Positions 46,689 to 59,200 of a stretch of 64,000 nucleotides of DNA are shown here, in pieces. Position numbers and translations under genes: made by a program. Under the pieces are notes generated by a model. That model was not told the origin of the DNA, ran no database searches, and saw nothing but the letters and a program-made list of their open reading frames with translations. Numbering within the stretch: position 1 is the first letter of the stretch; each line of letters opens with the position of its first letter. Source of the stretch: Parascedosporium putredinis (taxonomy: Eukaryota > Ascomycota > Sordariomycetes > Microascales > Microascaceae); the NCBI GenBank assembly GCA_949357655.1, contig CASHTG010000008.1, positions 372,001 to 436,000 on the forward strand. Direction: 5' to 3'.

Positions 46689-49600
46689 TTATTTGCCTGC
46701 AGCGCGTCCACCAAGGGCAGCCAGAGCTGTGAGCTTCTCTTCGCCAATTTCTAGCGAAGGCAGCTGCCTCTCAGCCTTGCCATCAGCAGGTGGCGAGGGC
46801 AGGAAGCCCGTGGCGACGAGGTAGGCGAGGTACCTGCCCGCAACGTCGAGGGTGACGGCACCCGCCGCTAGGGGATCACCTTCCTCGGCCTTTCCGGCGG
46901 CGGCAGCGGCGTTGCGCAGCGCAACACCAGCGTTGGAATCGTTGAGCTCGGGGGCGATGGAGTTGGCGGGGAGGTCACCAGCCACGAAATGGAAGAGAGG
47001 GAGGAGAGCATGCTCTTCCTTCTCTGGATCGGAGACGTAGTCACGGAGTTTGGCAGACCACTCAGGGTAAGGAATCTGCGGCACAGGGTAGCCGTGCACC
47101 TCGAGCACGCCGAGCCACTCGTTCATGGTCAGGCGCGGATGGCTCGTGACCTGGACGACGCCCAGTGGGGAGGTAGGCGGGTAGAGGGCGGCCGCGGTAA
47201 CGATGCGGGCAACTTGGGTGACGGGAACCTGGTTGACCGTGTTGGTGATATCAGGGCGAGCTCCAACCTGCAAACAACCCTTCCACAAGCGGACAAGGAA
47301 ATCGTCGGTGATGGAAGTACCCGAAACCGGGTCGCCGGTGACGTACCCGGGTCGCACGACGGCACCAACCAGGCCACGGCGGCCGGCTTCACGAACAATG
47401 TATTCGCTGGCCCACTTGGACTGACCATAACCAGTACCGAGGCCCTTGCGGCTGCCCTCAAGGTCGTCATCTTCCTGCACGCCTGTGCCACCTTCGGCAG
47501 CGCTCTTCTTGGACAGTTCGACATAGTAGTCCGAGTCGAGCGTCGAGGTGGAGCTCACGAAAGCGAGGCTCTTGGGCTTGCCAGTGTTGGCCAGGGTGAT
47601 GCACTCGACCGTGCTGAGGACGTTGGCCGACCTCAAACTAGAGTAGGGCAACATCCAGTTGACTTGCGCACCATTGTGAATGATGACGTCGGCCTCGGCA
47701 GCAACTCGATCCCAGTCAGCCTTGGAGAGGCCCAGGTTCTGCTTCGAGATGTCACCTGTCACAGCCTCGATACGAGATCGCCAATCCTCGGACCAGTTTC
47801 CGTACGCCTTGGAGATGGTCTCGATACGGGCAACGGCAGAGGCGGCGTCCTTGCCTCGGGCGTGCGCGATAACTCGGGTCTCGGGCTGGCTCAGAAGTTC
47901 GCGGAGGATATACGAGCCAAGGAAGCCAGTGGCACCCGTCAAGAACACAGTGTTAGAGCCCGAGGCCAGGGCTCCTGCGCTTTGAAGAGTGGCTGGAAGT
48001 TCCTTGACGAGGTCACGTGCATCAGCAGCATAGGCCTCGTCCTCAGCATTGCTGCCAAAGTTGGTCAACGGGGGACGTCGAGTCGGAGACCGGTGGGATC
48101 GAGGGCGCGGTCAATTTCAGTGGCGAATTCGCCAAGAGTCTGCGACTGGAAGATGACACTCATGGGGACATCAATATCCTTCCACTCCTTGCGGATGTTG
48201 AAGAGCATCTGCTGAGCCAGGATAGAGTGGCCACCCTCCTCGAAAAAGTTGGACTCGGGAACAAACATGCGAGCTGTGCGGTTGGGGATGACGGAGGCCC
48301 AAATGGCAGCCACCCTCTTCTGTGTCTCCGTCATGGAGTGGTAACCTTGCGAAGGCCGCCTAGCGAGCAGTGCGAGGTCGGTTTCCTTGCTAGGGAAGGG
48401 AAGTGCGGGCTTATCAATCTTGCCGTTCGGGTCTATGAGGGGTAGGGCGAGTCAAGTCGATTAGCACGCTGACAACACTTAGGAGGGTTTGCGGTAGGGA
48501 TATGAAGGGAGGGTTCTCCTAAAAGAATCTAGCAGGAAGCAGACTTACTGAGGGGCATGCGGGTCAAGGGGATAAACATGGTGGGAACGGCGTATTGGGG
48601 CACCTTGGTCTTGAGGAAGCTCTTGCAGTCATCCGAAAGAGACCTAAACTTCTTGAACATGCCAATCATTGAATCGTCCTCCGCCTCATTAACGGGCTTG
48701 CCGCTCTCCTGGAGATGTTGGAACCAACGCTTGGCTTCGGGGACGATGTAGCTGACGAGCTTGGGCTCCTCGTTTTCATCCCTCCTGACGACGGTGACGT
48801 TCTCTCGGATGAAGGGGTGGCGCGAAAGATGGGTATCAATCTCTCCTAGCTCGATACGGAAACCTCGAATCTTGACCTGGTTGTCGACGCGACCGGTGCA
48901 TTCGACGTTGCCGTCAGGCCGGACGCGACCCAAGTCACCGGACCGGTAAATGCGGTCCCTGGGGCCCTTGTAAAATTCCATCCAGGGCTGCTTGCCGTTA
49001 GCGGCAACCTTTTCCTCGTACTTCTTTTGCCAGACATCGTTGTCGACGAACCAGTTCATGAGGAACTTGGACTCGTTGAGGCTCCGGATGGTCTCGTCGT
49101 CACCGAGGTAGCCGGTGGCAAGACCGCCAGCCCTGATGAAAAGCTCACCCTGCTCACCAACATCGCACATCCTGCTCTTGTTGTCCCTATCCAGGACGAG
49201 GAGCTGCACGTTGTTCATACCCTGGCCGACGGGGATGATGTCGGGAAGGTTGTCGAGGGCTTCGGGATCCTTGGCCTTGCTGGGGATTTCGTAAAAGGAT
49301 ACGCTGCGCTGGGTCTCGGTCGTTCCCCAAAGGTTGGTGATGAAGACGTTTTGGGCAAGGTCCTGAAGCTTCCGGCAGTCCTTCTTGGTCAAGATGTCGC
49401 CGACAAAGAAGGCGTGGTGCAGGGTGGGGATCTGGGCCGAGGCACCACCGACGAGGATCTGACCCATGGCCGGGGTCAAATGGGTGACGTTGACCTTGTT
49501 CTCCCGCATCCACTCGGCGAGGAGCTCGTGGGCAATCATGTCCTGGGGAGGCACGACGATCTGGGCGCCGAGGAAGAGCGGGGTGAAGATATCGCGCTGG

Positions 49601-50614
49601 ATAGGGTCGTGGGCGATACCCGACAGCATGGTGAAGCGGTCATTCTCAGAAAGACCAAACCTCTCGGCCATCCAGGGAAATAATAGGTTAGGGAGAAATG
49701 GCGTCCCTGAACGCCCTTGGGCTTTCCCTCGGAGCCGCTGGTGAAGCTGAGGGTAGGAATGGAATCGGGCCCGACTTGCACACCGGGGAACTGAGTCTTG
49801 CGGGCTTCCTGGGCCGCGAAGCAATCCTGGCCATTGACATCACCACCCTCTAGCTCGCCATTGTCTTGGAGTGCAAGTGCGGGGACCTCGGCCTTGATCT
49901 TGAGGTTATTCGTGATGAATTCGGCAACGGTATCGGCGAGCTTTCCAGCTTCTTGGGTCGCGCGCTGGATGTGGACGAGGAAGACGGGGTTGGCGACCTC
50001 GAGGAGGACCTTTTGGCGGTCGGCGGGGTATTGGGGTCCAGCACGCTGACAGTGGCACCAGCCTTGAGAGCACCCATGTATGCAACGACGAGATCGACAC
50101 TAGACACAACGAGTCCCGTTAGTCGCGATTAAACAGGTCCCAATCCCCTTTCAAGCTCGGTGACCAAGCTTGGCTTACCTGCGGTGAGCATAGATCATGA
50201 CGACATCTCCACGCTCGCAGCCATGGTCAAGGAAGTAGTGAGCTAGCTTGTTAGAGCTCTCGTTGATCTGCTTGTAGGTAAAGATGCGCTCGGGATTCCT
50301 GGGGCCCTTGGTCTCGACGACGCAATGCCTATCGGGGTGTGCCTCGGCATTGGCGGCAAAGATGTCGTGGATGGCTGCGGAGTGATCGAGAAGCTACGGT
50401 CAGCAAAGGGGGTCGAAAGAGAGAAAAAGAAATTATGAGAATAAAATAGAGATAGAAACTAGAGCTGAAGGACAGGTCTATTTTCTGCGGGCAGGTTTGC
50501 GGGTGAGAGGTGATGCGCAGAAGGCGGTGGCAGGGAGCGGTGTACTTTACCTCCACGGAAGTCATCCCAGCCCAAATCGACCGTGGGGTCGGGCAAGACG
50601 GGGCTCGACGACAT
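46689..50614 (-). CDS. LYS2: L-2-aminoadipate reductase (large subunit), lysine synthesis
   Basis: Reduces alpha-aminoadipate to its semialdehyde with ATP and NADPH in the fungal lysine pathway. About 1185 residues in four exons (50551-50614, 50179-50374, 48549-50099, 46689-48432), which matches the family length. The adenylation domain shows LSFTSGSEGKPKG, NLWGTTETQRSV, YRSGDLGRV and GRVDNQVKIRGFRIELGEID. A carrier domain follows, with FFEEGGHSILAQQ (the serine carrying phosphopantetheine, about residue 668). The C-terminal reductase starts VFLTGATGFLGSYIL, an NADPH Rossmann motif (about residue 764), with the YGQSKW catalytic-type segment. There is no condensation domain, so it is not a peptide synthetase. 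Frame breaks at 50033-50036 (C), 49674 (T) and 48070-48074 (C) vanish with one added base each. It needs activation by a phosphopantetheinyl transferase (Lys5 type), which is not in this window. Confidence 0.95.
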
Positions 50615-50944
50615 GGTCAACGCGCTCAATTGGAATCTCGAGAGGTAGCTCTTCCAAGCAAGCTGGTTGATCTTTTGTGTATGGGGAAAAGGAAACGCAA
50701 GAGGAAAAGAAGAAGAGGGGTTCAACAGGGAGAAGAAAGAAGAAAAAGACGCTTGAAACTCTGAGAAGGGTCAGTCCCGTTTTCGGCAAGCGAAAGACGT
50801 GATCGGATAGGCGTATCCTACAAGTAGATTATGCTGATGCGTCACAAGGAGGGAAAAAAATTCAAAGTCAATGAACGAATGGTAGGGAAGCAAGGGAAGT
50901 CCATCGGCCTGCCCCTTCCCTTTCCCGTTCCCGTCGAGTTTGTC

Positions 50945-50950
50945 GAGTCA
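50945..50950 (-). promoter_or_regulatory. Possible CPC1/Gcn4 site (TGACTC) upstream of LYS2
   Basis: TGACTC read on the LYS2 strand, about 330 bases before its ATG. Fungal amino-acid genes are commonly activated under starvation through CPC1/Gcn4 bound to TGACTC-type elements. Assigning this copy to that control is inference from position and core sequence. Confidence 0.35.
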
Positions 50951-52912
50951 CACTTGCCCCTCTACGTACCTTTCGTCTCTGCCCCTCCATACAAATTTTT
51001 GGTGGGGTAACGAAAAAATTGCCCCGCCAAAAGAAAAACCAATTGGGTGATGACGATTGGGCTCGGCAGGTACGTACTGGCATCTCCATGGCTTTTCTTC
51101 CCCGCATACCGGAGCTCGAGCTTCGGGGAAGTAGGGCAAGGAGCTACGTACTCACCTACCTCGGCCGGTTTCCGCCCCCCAATGCCCTCCTCAACGCTCC
51201 CCTTTCATTCCCAATCGAGCTCCGGGGATGAAAGATCAACCTGGCCGGGATATGTTGCTATGTTAGGATGTGGCTCTTCTGAATGGTGCGAAATTGTATT
51301 TACAAAAGAGGGCACCTTCATTTGTCCGTACTGTACCCGTCACACTACGCCTAATAACCCCAAAGGTGAATGAGCCAGACAGATTCGGGTGCCCAAAAAG
51401 GCTCACTAAGTACGCCTTCTATAGATCTCTGTCTGTATCCGTGATGTCAAACCCCGTTAAATGCCTGCGTCAAGTCTCGAATCACATTGTTCTCTCGATT
51501 ATCGCTTCTACAATAGCTTCTCTACCGAATATTGATCATTCGTCAACTCGCTCCACTAGGGCTTTCCTATCTATTCCGCCCCCATCAGGGCTCACCCGCC
51601 GATGCGGCATGGAATACCGGCATGCGCACGGAGCTTCTTGCCGGGGCTCTTGTGGGGCGGGGCATTGCCGGTCGGTCACGGGTGCATGCCATCCCGATTC
51701 CGACTCTGACTCGGTGCATGGGCAGCTTTCTCGCCGAGCAATTCTTTTGTATTATCCAAGCCAGCCCCCTGTCTCCCTCTCACTTTCCCTCGCCGTTTCC
51801 CGTGAAACCACTGGCGTGGGAATTTCTTCGAGCACATACACCTTGAAGCCGAAGAAGCAATCATGATACCCTATTCCAAGCTGGACTCAGGCTCGTTCAT
51901 CCATCCATCCATGGATGAATTCCTCACGACCCCGCCCCGTTTCTCTTTGGACTCTTTTTTGGTCTTCTTTCCGGGAATAGTAATCATAGTCGGCTCAGCG
52001 TCACACTACGAACACCCATCCATCACCCCTGCATATCTCACGTATCATTCCCATCGATACGGTAGCGTAATCTCAACTGGTTATTCTCACGATACCCTCC
52101 CGTTCAAATCATCAGGATGAAACCAGAAAAATCTGCATGTGCCTCTCCAAAGTACACCAAAGTGCAACGCTGTACAACCCCATCGCTCCCACTGACGCGT
52201 AAACCAGCGCATCAAGAAGTGAGAAGGAGGAGAAAATAAAAAAGCACCAAACTTGAGCTCGTAGTTTCAAGCCAAGAAGGAGAGGCCAAAAACGGACGAG
52301 AAAAAAAGGGGGAGGTGAAGGATGCAGAAGAAGCAAAGCCAAAATAAGCCGGCAACCATCCGATGTCTCTTTAGCCGGCCCGCCGCGCGCATGTCCCAAT
52401 TCAGCCCAGAGCTTTGGGAGATCGACACCGAGACGGCCCCGCCTCTGCTTCTATTTTCGGCCTTTGCCATGTGCTTTTTATCGGGAGAAACGGGCATGTT
52501 TTACGTTTAGGAGTAGATTCTTTTCCTTTTGCCTCGCTCCTCCTCCCCAAAACGGACGCATGCGAAGCCGGGAAAGTCAAGCCAAAGAGTACCAAGAAAT
52601 CACAATGGAACCCCATTTTCCCTGAGCAAGGGGGAAGCAACGTGAAGGATGTTGATGACGATAATAGACTGCATCCATGGGACAAGAAGCGGGGAGATGA
52701 ACGAGAGAACCCCACATTAATATACGCGCACTCTACCGGCCTGTGAGCTGGGTGCGACATGGTCTCAGAAAAGGAAGAAATTCTACAGCACTCGTCCGTC
52801 CGCCGGGAAGCCGAGATTGCTGGACCCTAGACTTTACCGGGTATTTTCTCGGTGGCTTGCTCGTACCCACGCTTGACAGGTCTAGGATTTGGATCGGCCC
52901 AGAGCATTCAAG

Positions 52913-52920
52913 TATATAAA
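52913..52920 (+). promoter_or_regulatory. Probable TATA box of the cysteine-repeat gene
   Basis: TATATAAA lies 202 bases before the ATG at 53122, at a spacing similar to that of the esterase TATA box. Confidence 0.45.
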
Positions 52921-53121
52921 CAACGTGCTGATCCTTTCAAAGGATTCCAAGACGGTTCATCAACACCTTTTCCACTTATCGAGGCCTCAAAGACTCAAGA
53001 ATAACAAGTCCCCAGCAAGCCAGGTCAACGAAAGGCGAACAGTTCCACGATAACCTCGTCCTCCCTCGCCCTCCTATCCATCCCGCCGCAACACCCTTGT
53101 TCAAAAGAAACACCGCCCAGC

Positions 53122-53813
53122 ATGTTCCCCAGACTAGCCTTGGTTACCCTCCTCCTCGCCCCGGCCCTCGCCGCCGCAGCCACCACCGGCGCCGACCACT
53201 CCCTGGACACTTCCACACCAACCCGCTTCCCGGGACACAAGGTCACAGCTCTCCCGCCCCTACCCCCGGCTGACGACGACGACGAAGAGGAGGGAGACCA
53301 AAACGGACGTCCCTGCGGCTTCCGCATCGCCCCTTGCCCCGACGGCATGTCCTGTTCCGCCTCTGACCAGTCCTGCCCGGCCACGCGGGTGAGAACTGCG
53401 CCGGCGTCTGCGTACAGTCCACCCTTGCCACCCGCACCAACCGTCTCCCTACTCGCACACACGCCATCGAGGTCCCCACCACCACCACAGCTCCTCCCGA
53501 AGAGGAAGAGGAGGAGGAGGAGGAAGAAGAAGAGGAGGAGGAAGAGGAGGAGCTACCCATCCCTACCTACGCCCCCTGCGGCGGTGACCGAATCGACGGC
53601 CCTCTTAACTGCGAAGAGGGCTACGTCTGCGTCGACGACCCCGCGTTGAAGGGTGCGGCATGGCTTGCGATGCGCCCGGCATATGCGTCGAGAAGAAGGC
53701 GTGCGGCGGCTACTTTGGCACCCCTGCGCGCCAGGTCTTATCTGCGTAGATGACCCTCGGACGGATGCGATCCCGGGCTGGGTGCGCAGGATTGCAATGG
53801 TGTCTGTGCCTAA
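53122..53813 (+). CDS. Secreted cysteine-repeat protein with poly-Glu linker
   Basis: A single-exon gene of about 231 residues with a clear signal peptide (MFPRLALVTLLLAPALAAAA). Three related cysteine units follow: CGFRIAPCPDGMSC ending CAGVCV; CGGDRIDGPLNCEEGYVCVD ending GICV; and CGGYFGTPCAPGLICVD ending DCNGVCA at the stop. Each has the C-G-x...C-x-x-G-x-x-C...C-x-G-x-C pattern that I know from secreted ascomycete proteins of unknown function. Units 1 and 2 are joined by a Thr/Pro stretch and about 17 consecutive Glu residues, an unusual acidic spacer. The frame breaks at four short G or C runs (53387-53389, 53651-53653, 53721-53724, 53775-53777), each fixed by one added base; the coherent cysteine spacing across all four argues the gene is intact. 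No activity can be assigned; a small secreted effector or surface protein is possible but not shown. Confidence 0.75.
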
Positions 53814-54100
53814 GCTGGGGGAGTGTATGATATACTACGAGTCAATGTTGAAAAATTGTATCTAAATAACAATGTTCAAATTTACACATCCACGTTCCTA
53901 TATACACGCAAGATGCATATCACCTATGTGGTATGCCCCCATCGACATAGATTCTCCTAACTTTAGTTGTGGGCGCTTTGGTATCCATATCCATCAGTCT
54001 TCATTGCTTAACCAACAAAAGAAAAGAAGAAAAAAGACAAAGAAAGCCAGTGGGAAAAGAAAATCTCTGCAACCCCCTGCCCCCTTCACGACAAGACACA

Positions 54101-56296
54101 TTACTTCGAATTCAACGCCAAAGCCGCCTTCCTCTCCTTCGTCGCCCGCGCCACCTTGGCATTCACCCTCCGAATCTCCTCCTCGGCCCCCTCCCACGCC
54201 TTCCTCTTCCCCGTCTCGAAGAGCCTAAACATGTGCGGGCTATAGATACCACCCATGAGAAGCCCGCACAAGCCCGGATTCGCGAGCCAAAAGGCTAAGC
54301 CGCGGGGGCCCCAGCCTAGCTTCTCGTTGACGCCCGTACCCGCAGCGTCGCTCGCCCACGCCATGAACTCGTAGCCGTTGACCCAGCCAGGGTGACGGAC
54401 TTTTAGGGAGCGCTCGGCCTCGTCGCACGCGGCGTCGTAGGCGGCGTCGGTGACGCGGATCATCTCCTTGCGGGACGGCAGGGGCGCAGCGCTGGCGCCA
54501 GCCCACACCTGGGCCAGGGCCATGGACGCGAGGTCGTACAACTGAAAGGCCGGGGAGAGGAACACGGTACACCCCATGAAAGCGAGGGAATCCGGGTAGA
54601 CGAGGGAAAAATGCCGCGGTACAGGCGGGCAAAGGGACGGCCCTTGGAAGAAGGCGCGGCGCGCCACCGGTGGTCGTCGCGGGTGGGATCGACGGACTTG
54701 TCGAGGACGCCAAAGTCGTTGCGGTAGCCGGTGCAGTAGATGACGGTGTCGACGTCCAGCAGGGTGCCGTCGACGAGCTCGACCTCGTTGGGGCCGGTGA
54801 ACTGCTTGACGCCGCCGACGGACTGGACGGTGCCCGCCTCGAGGGCGTCGATGAAGTGGTCCGAGATGACGGCGATGGTGGTCTTCATCGAGGGCGCGGG
54901 GAGGAGCTTCCACTCGGGCCGGATGGTGAAGTTGTTCGTCATGATCTTGACGAGGACTTTATCGATCATGGCGAGGGTTTTGTCGGGGAAGTGCTTGTCC
55001 ATGACGCCCATGATCTTGTCCATGCGGACGGTGATGGTGTGGTCTATGGGTACCCCTTTGTTGAAGCGCGGCATCTATAGTGGAGGAAAGTTTGCGACTG
55101 GTTAGCTTTCTGCTTGGGGAGGGGAGGAGGGCTCCCTCTTTTCTTTCTTCTCCGTTGAACTCACCACTACCACGCCATCTCTATGCGAAGCGTAAATCTT
55201 GTCCGCATGTCCCTGCAAAGCCACGACTGTATCCGCGCCGCTATTGCTGATTCCAATCACGAGCACCTTGCGTCCCTTGAAATCCTCACCACTACCGCAT
55301 CACATACATGTTAGTGCAAGGAAATCGGAGAGAAAAAGGCATAAGAAGTAGCCAACAAAAAAGAAGAAAAAGAAGAGAAAAGATAAGAAAAGAACTGGTA
55401 CTCTACAAACTTTTTAAACCCTTGCGAATGAAGCGTCTGACCAGTAAACTTCTCAACGCCAGGGAACTCGGGAATCAGGGGACGTTGGCCGATGCCCGTC
55501 GCCATGACCACCTTGTCAAAGTACACGACCTCGCCCGTCTTGTCCAGCGTGACAGCCCACTTGTCCCCGTGCTCGGCGCGCGCCACGCGGCGGATGGGGG
55601 TGCCGAGGCGGAGGTGGGGGCGGAGGTTGAAGTTGTCGGCGTAGTTTTCTAGGTATTCTTCGACGACGGAGGCGGGTACAAAGGGTTCGCTATCTGCAAT
55701 GTGACCGGAATCGTAATCGTGAGTTACGTGGTTTTAAACACGGGGCCCGCGAGAATGTTATAAACGGATGTGGAATTGAGCGTACCTGGAGGAAACGGAA
55801 AGTCTGTAAAACAACCCTACGGTAAGATGTTAGCCACGCTCGTCCTGTGATTCGTGGAAGCTCTGCCCTCTCTCTCTCTCTCTCTCTCTTCCAAAAGTCG
55901 CAGGCTTACCCTCTCAGCAGAGACATTGATGACGGTCGCTATAAAGTGCAGTCTTCGTTTAGCTTCCGTCTCTCGTCCAGACGAGCGCACGATCATCTTG
56001 GTCACCAACATTTGAGGACCGACGTGCTATCTTTAGCGACATAATGCCACAGCCCGCCGACGTACTCGTTGCTATCGAAGCCCGTGACGTCGAACCCTTC
56101 CTCGAGTAGGTTCTTGACGGTGACGAGCCCCAGCGCGCCTGTTTTCCCGGAGTCAATATTAGGTTGGTTCCAAATGATGTGAAAACGGAGCAGGAACGAG
56201 AGGGTGGGCTTTTTTTCTCGAAACTCCATGTAAGCTAAGAACGTTCGACTAACCGAGACCGACGACGGCAATGGTAGGGGCGACCTTGGCGGCCAT
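54101..56296 (-). CDS. Flavin-containing monooxygenase (FAD/NADPH)
   Basis: A class B flavoprotein monooxygenase that uses FAD and NADPH to oxygenate N- or S-containing small molecules. Seven exons are proposed: 56254-56296, 56006-56138, 55910-55938, 55786-55816, 55407-55693, about 55165-55284 and 54101-55074, for about 540 residues. The FAD fingerprint IAVVGLGALGLVTVKNLL (GxGxxG) spans exons 1 and 2. FDSNEYVGGLWHY, GCFTDFPFP and VVMATGIGQRPLIPEFPGVE follow. VLVIGISNSGADT is the NADPH-binding GxGxxG-like site with G-I-S, as in related fungal enzymes. IYCTGYRNDFG is near the C-terminal region. The junction after exon 2 does not keep frame as read, and a T-run contraction at 54607-54611 shifts the last 170 residues. 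The intron at 55817-55909 contains a (CT)n run. Substrate unknown. Confidence 0.82.
55868..55889 (+). repeat. (CT)n run within an FMO intron
   Basis: An uninterrupted CT repeat inside the 93-base intron of the monooxygenase gene. Confidence 0.85.
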
Positions 56297-59200
56297 GATG
56301 TAGAAAAGCCGCACAGCTCAATACGCCAAAGAAATCAAGGAGCAGGGTGAAAGAAGTAGAAGGGAGAAAAAGGAACCAAAGTAGAGTCAAGGAACGCTTA
56401 AGCTTGGAGATGCTCGCTTCTGGTGAAAAGCATCCAGACCTCAAATATAATCGAGTAAAGCCTTGAGCCTTGGATCGAGCGCGTCGTCTATTAGTTACAG
56501 GATAGAGTCAAAAAAGAAAGGGACCCTGAATTGGGGATTGTCGTCATTATGTACATCGTGCCATCATTCTCCGAGCTCCCCTCCCGGGCCGGTGACGGTG
56601 CAAAGCCGCATCCTTCAGTTGAGTCGCGACGTATCCCCTCGACAAAAACCCGCACCCGCACGCTGCGCGTCGGATCCGGTGGGCAGAAACAACAGGCAGC
56701 CGAACCAGTTCGTTCCATCAAGGTTCTCCGCCCACTCTAGGGTCCTGGCCTGACTGAACCGCCCCCCTTTTGGTGCGGAATCGGCTGGGGTGGGGCCCTG
56801 CCCAAGGACAGGGCTGATGGTGGAGACCGCAATTGACGGATGGATCTAGTGCAGGACGGAGATGTAGGCGCTTCGTCATTGAGCCTCCTTGCCGAACACA
56901 AGCTGAGACCTGGCCAAGACACTGGTCGGATCCACGGAGGCCCAACTGTAAAAGGAGAGAGGTGCCTCAAGTCGTTCAAGAAACCGTTGTTCCTTTGCCC
57001 TTTAAATGGGAGGATCTCCAGTAAACTTACCGGGCGATGCTGGTCGTTGAAGCGGCTTTTGGTTTCTGAATGGAGGAGCTCCAACGCTCTTGCTTTGCCG
57101 ATCCTCAAGAGCTAGCGCTGTCGGGCTATGTACGAGCTTTTGCCAACAAAAAGATACATGTACTTGCCAGCCGTGAAAACAGCCCAAAATAACAAGCAAC
57201 GCGCAATAATTCCGAGTGAGCAGGTTTCCCATCTTTTCAAACCTACGTTTTGTTTCTCCTTTGCGTTTCTAGGTGGTAAATCTACATGCCAATCTAGTCA
57301 TGGGGGCCCGGTTGGTGCAACTGATGGATTAGATCAAATCTGTTCGACTGTTTAACGAGACCCCACATGGTCCCATTCCTTCACCTCTGAACGCGCTGCC
57401 GCACCGATTCTCGGCTTCCGCCCCTTTCCACATCGTCGGCGATAAATCTGGTCCGCCGCCGACCCGCCACGAACCCCAAAGGCTTGGCTTCGAGAAGAAA
57501 AAGGCAACGAAAATGGAACACACGACAGCACACCTGACAATACCGGGGTCTCGGGAAAACTCTTGCATCGAATTCATCGGACTCGGAAAGATCTTTGAAA
57601 CAAAAAAGGTAAGAAAGGATGAATGGAAAGACACAACCCGCCCCCTTCTTCTTACACAACTCGCGGTACATGTATGCTTCCACTTGGGGACAGGTCACCT
57701 TCCACGGAAGTGTTCCGAACGGCTCGAACAATGGACCCGCAACCCGAAGAGGAACCCTCACTATTATTAAAGCACCGGCACCCAAAGAAAATACGTCACC
57801 CGATTGTTGATTCATCCCTCCCCTTTTTCCCCTTCTAGAATGGGCGAGGGACCCTCCGTTGGCGTGTACCACAAGTAAGCTCGGAGCTCGAGTTTCTCCA
57901 TGGCGGATATCGTCTCGCTCAACGGCATTGTCTTCGCTTTTGCTCCTTGATTCGACCAGCCAGCTCTCTTGCCTCCCATTCTTTCTTATCCTTTCTTTGA
58001 TGTCCGCGAACTGGGCGCGACCCGTCCCATCAACAAGTAGATGCCTTGCCCCCAAACCTCCTCCCCATATAGAAGAGATCACTATTTCCGTATCCTAGCT
58101 CTCACGATCACGGAAGGAACCACCGAGTATCTCCAACTCCGGCACGCTCCTTCCTCCTCACACCGCACAAACAGCCAACCACATGCACGACCCTACATGT
58201 ATTTCAAGCAAGCAACGCCCCGATAATCATCTCGAACTCGACCCTCTTCCTACTTAAGCCCAAATTGGAACCCTTTACCCCCAGCGAAGTAGCTGAACCC
58301 TCACCAGCCCTACAGTACCTTGCATGTTTCTCTGTCAACGAACCGGCTCCCAAGCCTCTCCGCCGAACAAGGGCCTTCGCTTTAACTCTTTTTTCTTCTT
58401 TTTGTCTCGAACTTTTTCTCTTTCGTACGCTCTCAAGCTCACCCTCATTCGCCTTTTCAACACCGTCTTCTCTTTTACCTGTCGAATCACTCCTTCAAGT
58501 TGATTGTCAGTGGTCTTCTTCCCACGTAGCCCCCGGTTCTCGTCAACATCGTCCCCAGTCCACGAGTCCCTTCCCCTTCCCCGAGGTACAGTGACATTGC
58601 CCATAAACATACAAATGGTCAAGCGGTTTGTCTCTTGCCATCGAACAGGTTTTCACAACTCCCACCTCCACCGCGGTGTTCGACCCTTAGCCGTGGCGCC
58701 GTATAACGCCTTTTTTCCTCTTCTTCCCATCCTCGGCTTCTAAACCAACTACCAGATCACCACTCTATTGATGAGTCTAGAGGGTTCGTAGCTGGAAATA
58801 GCACCTTCCCACTGCAACTCGCTGTCGTTGCTCCCTCCTTCCCACGTTTTACCAAGAGACGCTTCCGTAAGTCAAATTGCCACGACTGCGCGTAACAGGG
58901 GCCTTAGCTCGCTTCCCCAGAAACCCCAGCCCTAGCCGCTATGCATGAAGATAGTTTTGTTACTTGATGAATGTGGTACAGGGATGTAGGGGGACGCATT
59001 CTTACCTCTCGTGGTCAAAAGCAGGTACATGTAATGTAGACTCTCCTCGTAATATAAAATAGTTCCCGCTTTTCAAGACATCATCACACATAGTTTTCTC
59101 GCACACGAACGAAAGAAGAAAGATGTCTGCCAGGCGTGTAGATAAAGTCTCAATTTCCTATTTATCTCGATTGCTCATATGTAGAGTTCTAAAAGAAACC

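Larger units (their letters stand above)
50615..53121. other. Divergent promoter region between LYS2 and cysteine-repeat gene
   Basis: Divergent upstream DNA of 2.5 kb. The LYS2-proximal part holds a TGACTC element; the far end has a TATA-like element 200 bases before the cysteine-repeat gene. Open frames near 51270-51866 lack any recognised motif. Confidence 0.5.

Noticed and set aside
46989..48215. A 408-codon plus-strand open frame opposite LYS2
   Set aside because: Complement of the reductase domain; no independent motif.
46689..50614. Non-ribosomal-peptide-like enzyme of secondary metabolism
   Set aside because: The adenylation-carrier-reductase layout, length of about 1185 and signature motifs match Lys2 aminoadipate reductase; no condensation domain or cluster neighbours.
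53243..53560. Minus-strand poly-Ser open frame
   Set aside because: It is the complement of the poly-Glu GAG/GAA run in the cysteine-repeat gene.
2154..56296. A biosynthetic gene cluster linking the P450 and the FMO
   Set aside because: They are 50 kb apart with unrelated housekeeping genes between and no backbone synthase.
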